In this document: positions 59,190 to 64,000 of the stretch, one piece after another
Layout of the letters: each line of letters starts with the position of its first letter
Numbering within the stretch: the stretch's first letter is position 1
From: Deinococcus sedimenti
GTDB taxonomy: Bacteria; Deinococcota; Deinococci; Deinococcales; Deinococcaceae
Reading direction: 5' to 3'
DNA: 64,000 nucleotides
NCBI RefSeq assembly: GCF_014648135.1
Contig: NZ_BMQN01000004.1
Coordinates: 124,001-188,000 of the forward strand
The notes under the pieces: model-generated
Seen by the model: only the letters and a program-made list of their open reading frames with translations
The model's database searches: none
What the model was told of the DNA's origin: nothing
Made by a program: the position numbers and the translations under genes

Positions 59190-59885
59190 ATGAACCGTCA
59201 CCTGACCCTGCTGACCCTCTGCACGCTGCTCGCCGCGCCCGCACACGCCTGGGTGCCGAAACTGGAGGACACCACCGCCAAGAACGTCATCGACGGCGCG
59301 TACGGCCGCCGCGACCCGGTGCCCACCTACCTGAATGTGGACCTGACCGTCAAGGGCGCCGCATTCACGGCCGGGAAGGACGCCGTGACCGCCTTCGACG
59401 GCGGCGCCGCCTGCGTCACCGACTGGCTGGCCGCACCGGACGACTTCACGAAGGGCAGCCGCCCCGCGCAGCTCACCGTGAGCGGACAGGCGGACCAGCT
59501 GTACTTCCAGGCGCAGGACGCCCGGAACAACTTTCAGAACCTCAACGTGAAAACCGCGCTGGCCGAGGAGTCCGCCGCGCGCCGCCTGCCGGACGGGCAG
59601 CTGCGCGTGGACATCGCCGTGCGCGGCCTGCCGGGGGAGAAGGCGCGCGGCGCGTACCTGGTGCGCCTGAAGGGCCCCGACGGAAAACTGATCGCGCCCG
59701 TGAAGAGCACGTACGTGAACGATTTCAAGCAGGAGGGTGGCACCTGGAGCGGCACGCTCGTGTACTACTTCGAGCCGCTCAAGGCCGGGATCGGCGCCAG
59801 CGACACCGTGCCCCTGCTGCTGCGGACCGAGGCGGACACCGACTGCGCGTACCAGATTCCCCTGAACCTCGCCGCGTTCAACTGA
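59190..59885 (+). CDS. Secreted hypothetical protein of the TonB-like cluster
   Basis: 231 aa. Signal peptide (LTLLTLCTLLAAPAHA, cut before WVPKLEDTT). The mature part looks beta-rich (TYLNVDLTVKGAAFTAG, GTWSGTLVYYFEPLKAGIG) with two cysteines (GAACVTDW and DTDCAYQ). No family recognised. SD AAGGAG before ATG 59190, 16 bp after the TonB-like gene, so it should be co-transcribed and could be a periplasmic or surface partner. Confidence 0.75.
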   Translation: MNRHLTLLTLCTLLAAPAHAWVPKLEDTTAKNVIDGAYGRRDPVPTYLNVDLTVKGAAFTAGKDAVTAFDGGAACVTDWLAAPDDFTKGSRPAQLTVSGQADQLYFQAQDARNNFQNLNVKTALAEESAARRLPDGQLRVDIAVRGLPGEKARGAYLVRLKGPDGKLIAPVKSTYVNDFKQEGGTWSGTLVYYFEPLKAGIGASDTVPLLLRTEADTDCAYQIPLNLAAFN

Positions 59886-59998
59886 CCACCGGCCAGACCC
59901 GAAGAAGCTGAAATTCGCTGAGCAGAACGTCGAATGTGGGGGGCGGGCGGACCGTCACGCGGGACCCTCATTCGGGGAACTGCTCTAGAATGCGGGGC

Positions 59999-60775
59999 GT
60001 GCCTGCTTTCCCCCTCCTGGCCGTGGACATCGGCAACACCAGCACCGTCATCGGACTGGCCGACGAGCAGCTGAACCTCACGAACACCTGGCGGATCCGC
60101 ACGAACCGCGAGCACCTCCCGGACGACCTCGCCATGCGCCTGCACGGGCTGCTGCAGTTGACGGGGGCGCCCATGCCGCGCGCGGCGATTCTCAGCAGCG
60201 TCGCGCCGCCCCTGGGGGAGAACTACGCGCTGGCGCTGCGCCGCCACTTCGCGGTGGAGGCCTTCGAGGTGCGCGCCACGAACCTCCCGGACGTCAGCGT
60301 GGAACTCGACGTGCCCGACGCCGTCGGCGCCGACCGCCTGTGCAACCTGTTCGGCGCGGAGAAGTACCTGGGGCACCACGAGTACGCCGTCGTGGTGGAC
60401 TTCGGGACGAGCACGAACTTCGACGTGATCGGCCGGGGCCGCCGCTTCCTGGGGGGCGTGCTCGCCACGGGCGCGCAGGTCAGCGCCGACGCGCTGTTCA
60501 GCCGCGCCGCGAAACTGCCGCGCATCACGTTGCAGGCGCCGGGCACCGCCATCGGGAAGAACACCACGCACGCCCTGCAGTCCGGTCTGGTGTTCGGGTA
60601 CGCGGAGATGGTGGACGGGCTGCTGCGCCGCATCCGCGCCGAACTGCCGGGTCCGGCGGTCGCCATCGCCACCGGGGGCTTCTCGCGCACCATTGAGGGC
60701 ATCTGCCGCGAGATCGACCACTACGACGAGACGCTGACCCTGCGCGGCCTCGTGGAACTCTGGGCCAGCCGCTAG
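59999..60775 (+). CDS. coaX: Type III pantothenate kinase
   Basis: 258 aa, first enzyme of coenzyme A synthesis. ASKHA-fold motifs: LLAVDIGNTSTVIGL (phosphate 1), PDAVGADRLCNLFGA (type III-specific GADR), VVVDFGTSTNFDVIG, and ATGGFSRTI. Start GTG 59999 is seven bases after TAGAAT (59986-59991), leaderless; a longer frame to 59936 overlaps the promoter. Confidence 0.95.
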   Translation: MPAFPLLAVDIGNTSTVIGLADEQLNLTNTWRIRTNREHLPDDLAMRLHGLLQLTGAPMPRAAILSSVAPPLGENYALALRRHFAVEAFEVRATNLPDVSVELDVPDAVGADRLCNLFGAEKYLGHHEYAVVVDFGTSTNFDVIGRGRRFLGGVLATGAQVSADALFSRAAKLPRITLQAPGTAIGKNTTHALQSGLVFGYAEMVDGLLRRIRAELPGPAVAIATGGFSRTIEGICREIDHYDETLTLRGLVELWASR

Positions 60776-60858
60776 AGCCCTCCACAGGACCAGCGCGAGT
60801 CATCACCTCGGCCCGTACCGGCAGGTCATCGGCCCGTCCCCGGGCTACCCTGCACGGT

Positions 60859-61746
60859 ATGACCGCCCCGCACCGCATCGTCAGCCTGCTGCCCAGCGCC
60901 ACCGACCTGCTGTTCGACCTGCTGACCCACCTGGGCCTGGGGGAACGCGTGGTGGGCGTCAGTCACTCCTGCGACCACCCGCGCGCCCGGCACCTGCCGG
61001 TCCTGACCCGCTCCATCGTGGACAGCGCCGCCCCGCAGGCCGAGATCGACCGGGCCGTCAGTGAAGCCGTGCGGGAGGGCCGCGCCCTGTACCAGGTGGA
61101 CGGCGAACTGCTCGACCGGCTGGCCCCCGATCTGGTCGTCACGCAGGGGGTCTGCGAGGTGTGCGCCGTCACGCCCGGCACGCTACAGGACGCCGTGCGG
61201 TACCTGCCCGGCTGCCTGCCCGCCGCGAACGTCCTCAGCCTGGAAGGCAAGAGCGTGCAGGGCATCCTGGACGACCTGCGCGCCCTGGCCGCCGCCGCCG
61301 GTGTCCCCGAGACCGGTGAGGCCCTCGCCCGGCAGGCGCAGGCCGACTGGGACGCCATCCAGCCCGCCCCCCACGCGCCGCGAGTCCTGACGCTGGAATG
61401 GACCGAACCCCCGTTCTACGGTGGGCACTGGGTGCCCGAGCAGGTGGAGAGGGCGGGCGGCGTGAACGTCCTGGGCACCCCCGGCACCGACTCGGGCCGC
61501 GCCACCTGGGACCAGATCGCGCCCCTGCGACCGGACGTGAGCGTCGTCCTGTGCTGCGGGTACGGCCTGAGCGACAACGTCACGTTCGCCCGCGACCTGC
61601 CCGACCTCCCGCTGGGAGAGGTGTGGGCGGTGGACGCCAACGCGCTGTTCAGCCGCCCCGCGCTGGGCGTCGTGCGCGGGGCGCAGGTCCTCGCCGACCT
61701 GCTGCGCGGCCAGGCAGCCCCCGGCCTCAGCGAACGCATCCGCTGA
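60859..61746 (+). CDS. BtuF-like cobalamin/Fe3+-siderophore-binding domain protein, no signal peptide
   Basis: 295 aa of the periplasmic-binding PF01497 type: RIVSLLPSATDLLFDLL, LAPDLVVTQGVCEVCAV, RVLTLEWTEPPFYGGHWVPE, DQIAPLRPDVSVVLCCGYG. The N-terminus has no signal peptide, so the protein should be cytosolic, like the solitary cobalamin-binding proteins of unknown role. No permease or ATPase is adjacent. ATG 60859 is seven bases after TACCCT (60846-60851), leaderless. Confidence 0.88.
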   Translation: MTAPHRIVSLLPSATDLLFDLLTHLGLGERVVGVSHSCDHPRARHLPVLTRSIVDSAAPQAEIDRAVSEAVREGRALYQVDGELLDRLAPDLVVTQGVCEVCAVTPGTLQDAVRYLPGCLPAANVLSLEGKSVQGILDDLRALAAAAGVPETGEALARQAQADWDAIQPAPHAPRVLTLEWTEPPFYGGHWVPEQVERAGGVNVLGTPGTDSGRATWDQIAPLRPDVSVVLCCGYGLSDNVTFARDLPDLPLGEVWAVDANALFSRPALGVVRGAQVLADLLRGQAAPGLSERIR

Positions 61747-61767
61747 AGCTGGCCTGCGTGGTGTGGC

Positions 61768-62295
61768 CTACGCGGGCCGCATGATCCGCAGGTACGCCCG
61801 CCACGGCCCCACCGCCTCCCGGTACCCGCCCCCCAGCGTGCGCGTGATCTGAAGGACGTGATCCAGGTCATGCGCCGCCCAGGTCGCCAGCAACTGCGCC
61901 AGCGTCACCGACCCGAACTCGGGGTGCGTGCCGCGCCGTCCCAGTTCCGCCGCGCCCAGGGTCAGGGCGTCCAGCGCGTCCAAGCTCTCCTCTCGCACCG
62001 CCGCGAAGTCGTCCAGCAGTTCATCCAGCGACCGCGCCGCCTCCGCCGCCTGATGCCCGGCCCGGTCGAACGGCGGGAACACCTCCGCCTCCCCCGCCGC
62101 GAGCAGCACCCGCGCCCGCGGCAGCCAGTTCGTGCGGTCCGCGTGCGACAGGTGCGCCACCACCCCACGCGGCGACCACGTCCCCGGCCCCTCGTCCAGC
62201 TCCGCCCACGCCTGTGGCAACCCGCGCAGGAGCGCGTCCAGCACGCCCGGCGTCCGCGCCAGCTGCGCCCGCACCGTCCCCAGATCCACGTTCAT
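61768..62295 (-). CDS. DinB-family protein
   Basis: 175-aa helical-bundle protein of the DinB superfamily. Putative metal ligands: His in RGVVAHLSHADRTNWLPR and the pair in TWAAHDLDHVLQITR. Function unknown; see the relative at 29011, to which it is only distantly similar. Start ATG 62295 is six bases after TATGCT (62302-62307, complement), leaderless. Converges on the BtuF-like gene. Confidence 0.9.
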   Translation of the reverse strand: MNVDLGTVRAQLARTPGVLDALLRGLPQAWAELDEGPGTWSPRGVVAHLSHADRTNWLPRARVLLAAGEAEVFPPFDRAGHQAAEAARSLDELLDDFAAVREESLDALDALTLGAAELGRRGTHPEFGSVTLAQLLATWAAHDLDHVLQITRTLGGGYREAVGPWRAYLRIMRPA

Positions 62296-62363
62296 ACCCG
62301 CAGCATAAAAGGGAAGAGGCAGGCCGCCTCACGCCGCACGCCCCCTTGAATGCGCACCGCGTC

Positions 62364-62495
62364 TACGGATTCCGTCTGTTTCGCCCTCCACCCGGAAGAA
62401 CGCCGGGTTGCCCACTCCACGCCCGGAACCCGCTTTTCCCCTCCTCGCATCCGCTCGGGTTGAAAGATGTTGCACACCTTTCAACCGGAGTCCGG
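62364..62495 (-). repeat. Family-A structured repeat, copy A3
   Basis: About 132 bp, opposite orientation to A1 and A2. On its sense strand: GGTTGAAAG/CTTTCAACC hairpin with a different loop, GAGCGGATGCGAGG, GGGTTCCGGGCGTGGAGTGG, hairpin AACCCGG/CCGGGT, GAAACAGACGGAATCCGTA. It lies directly after the stop of the VWA gene (62497), so it would form the 3' end of that mRNA. Confidence 0.85.
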
Positions 62496-62496
62496 A

Positions 62497-63706
<1,210 letters not shown>

Positions 63707-63789
63707 TGAACCTCCGTTCCCCGCAGCATGGCGCGTTTGGCGTGCGGGGTTTGTAAGGCTCTGGGTGTTTGCCTCCGCCCCGCCCGAAG

Positions 63790-63808
63790 GACTCCCGGTC
63801 AGGGAGTC
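63790..63808 (-). terminator. Hairpin after the partial secreted-protein gene
   Basis: Stem GACTCCC/GGGAGTC, 5-nt loop, two bases after the stop. No T-run, so weak. Confidence 0.45.
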
Positions 63809-63810
63809 GG

Positions 63811-64000
63811 TCAGAAGCGGATGCGCTGCTTCAGGGTGGGCGACAATCTCAGTTTCACGAGGCAGACGCCCGGCACGCCGTCCACCGCAGCGTTCGCGCT
63901 GATCGTCAGGGTGTTCGGGGTGTTCCCGCCCGCCTTCACGCCGATCACGGGTGACAGGGCCTCCCACGTGTAGGACACGCCCAGCCCGTAGTACTGACTG
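63811..64000 (-). CDS. C-terminal end of a beta-rich, probably exported protein (partial)
   Basis: The last 62 codons of a gene that starts beyond the right edge. The visible end reads SQYYGLGVSYTWEALSP, GVKAGGNTPNTLTISANAAV, GVCLVKLRLSPTLKQRIRF then stop. Alternating polar and hydrophobic residues suggest beta strands, as in an outer-surface or secreted protein. Family cannot be told from this fragment. Confidence 0.6.
   Translation of the reverse strand, partial: SQYYGLGVSYTWEALSPVIGVKAGGNTPNTLTISANAAVDGVPGVCLVKLRLSPTLKQRIRF

Overview
The window is about 64 kb of high-GC DNA that reads as chromosome of a Deinococcus species. This is an inference with no database search. It rests on a Thermus/Deinococcus-style complete nuoA-N operon, an EF-P with Arg32, a CTC-type L25 protein, many genes whose start codon lies 6-8 nt after a TANNNT -10 box (leaderless transcription), and small structured intergenic repeats resembling the small noncoding repeats (SNRs) known from Deinococcus. 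I see no tRNA, rRNA, CRISPR array, prophage or IS element. This is ordinary chromosomal backbone with scattered accessory genes.

Layout. 1-4.1 kb: the N-terminal ~736 residues of an MrfA/YprA-like DEAH helicase (its C-terminus lies off the left edge), a histidine kinase with a pseudo-receiver domain, and a DUF4279-type gene carrying a repeat in frame. 4.6-19.5 kb: 14-gene respiratory complex I operon. 19.5-22.7 kb: cysteine hydrolase, 64-aa protein, ArsR repressor and a CHASE2-GGDEF protein. 22.8-31.5 kb: ABC-F ATPase, DUF1540 protein, uridine-kinase-like and TelA genes, two GNATs, DinB, small membrane proteins and the rpmI-rplT ribosomal operon. 31.5-42 kb: GntR regulator, moaA, MFS exporter, two tandem TPR/degenerate-GGDEF paralogues, XRE-cupin regulator with GNAT, and acetyl-CoA synthetase. 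42-46.7 kb: efp-accB-accC-methyltransferase-89aa operon, and divergent ctc (L25). 47-51.7 kb: P/A/T-rich secreted protein, lipoprotein aminopeptidase, aldo/keto reductase, flavin-oxidase-fold protein and ATP-grasp protein. 51.8-55.9 kb: sufC-sufB-VOC-sufD Fe-S assembly operon. 56-60 kb: ExbB-ExbD-TonB-like envelope transducer plus a secreted protein. 60-64 kb: coaX, BtuF-like protein, DinB, VWA protein and the C-terminal end of a secreted protein.

Three things stand out. (1) Two families of ~120-150 bp structured repeats (A: 3 copies; B: 2 copies) share a core and show compensatory changes in their stems. One A copy of exactly 44 codons sits in frame inside the DUF4279-type gene, whose 5' end also abuts a B copy. 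(2) Four heptanucleotide-periodic sequence arrays, three with clear inverted hairpin arms, each lie between two genes of one operon (nuoA/nuoB, nuoI/nuoJ, accB/accC, sufC/sufB), as if they set relative expression or mRNA processing. (3) Two adjacent TPR proteins have lost the GGDEF catalytic loop but keep the RxxD c-di-GMP-binding motif, and a TonB-like protein has a long disordered linker and an unfamiliar C-terminal domain.

The gene sets fit together functionally. Complex I and the suf operon are linked by Fe-S supply, since NuoB, E, F, G and I carry the clusters. Acs and AccBC form acetyl-CoA and feed it to fatty-acid synthesis. CoaX supplies coenzyme A.
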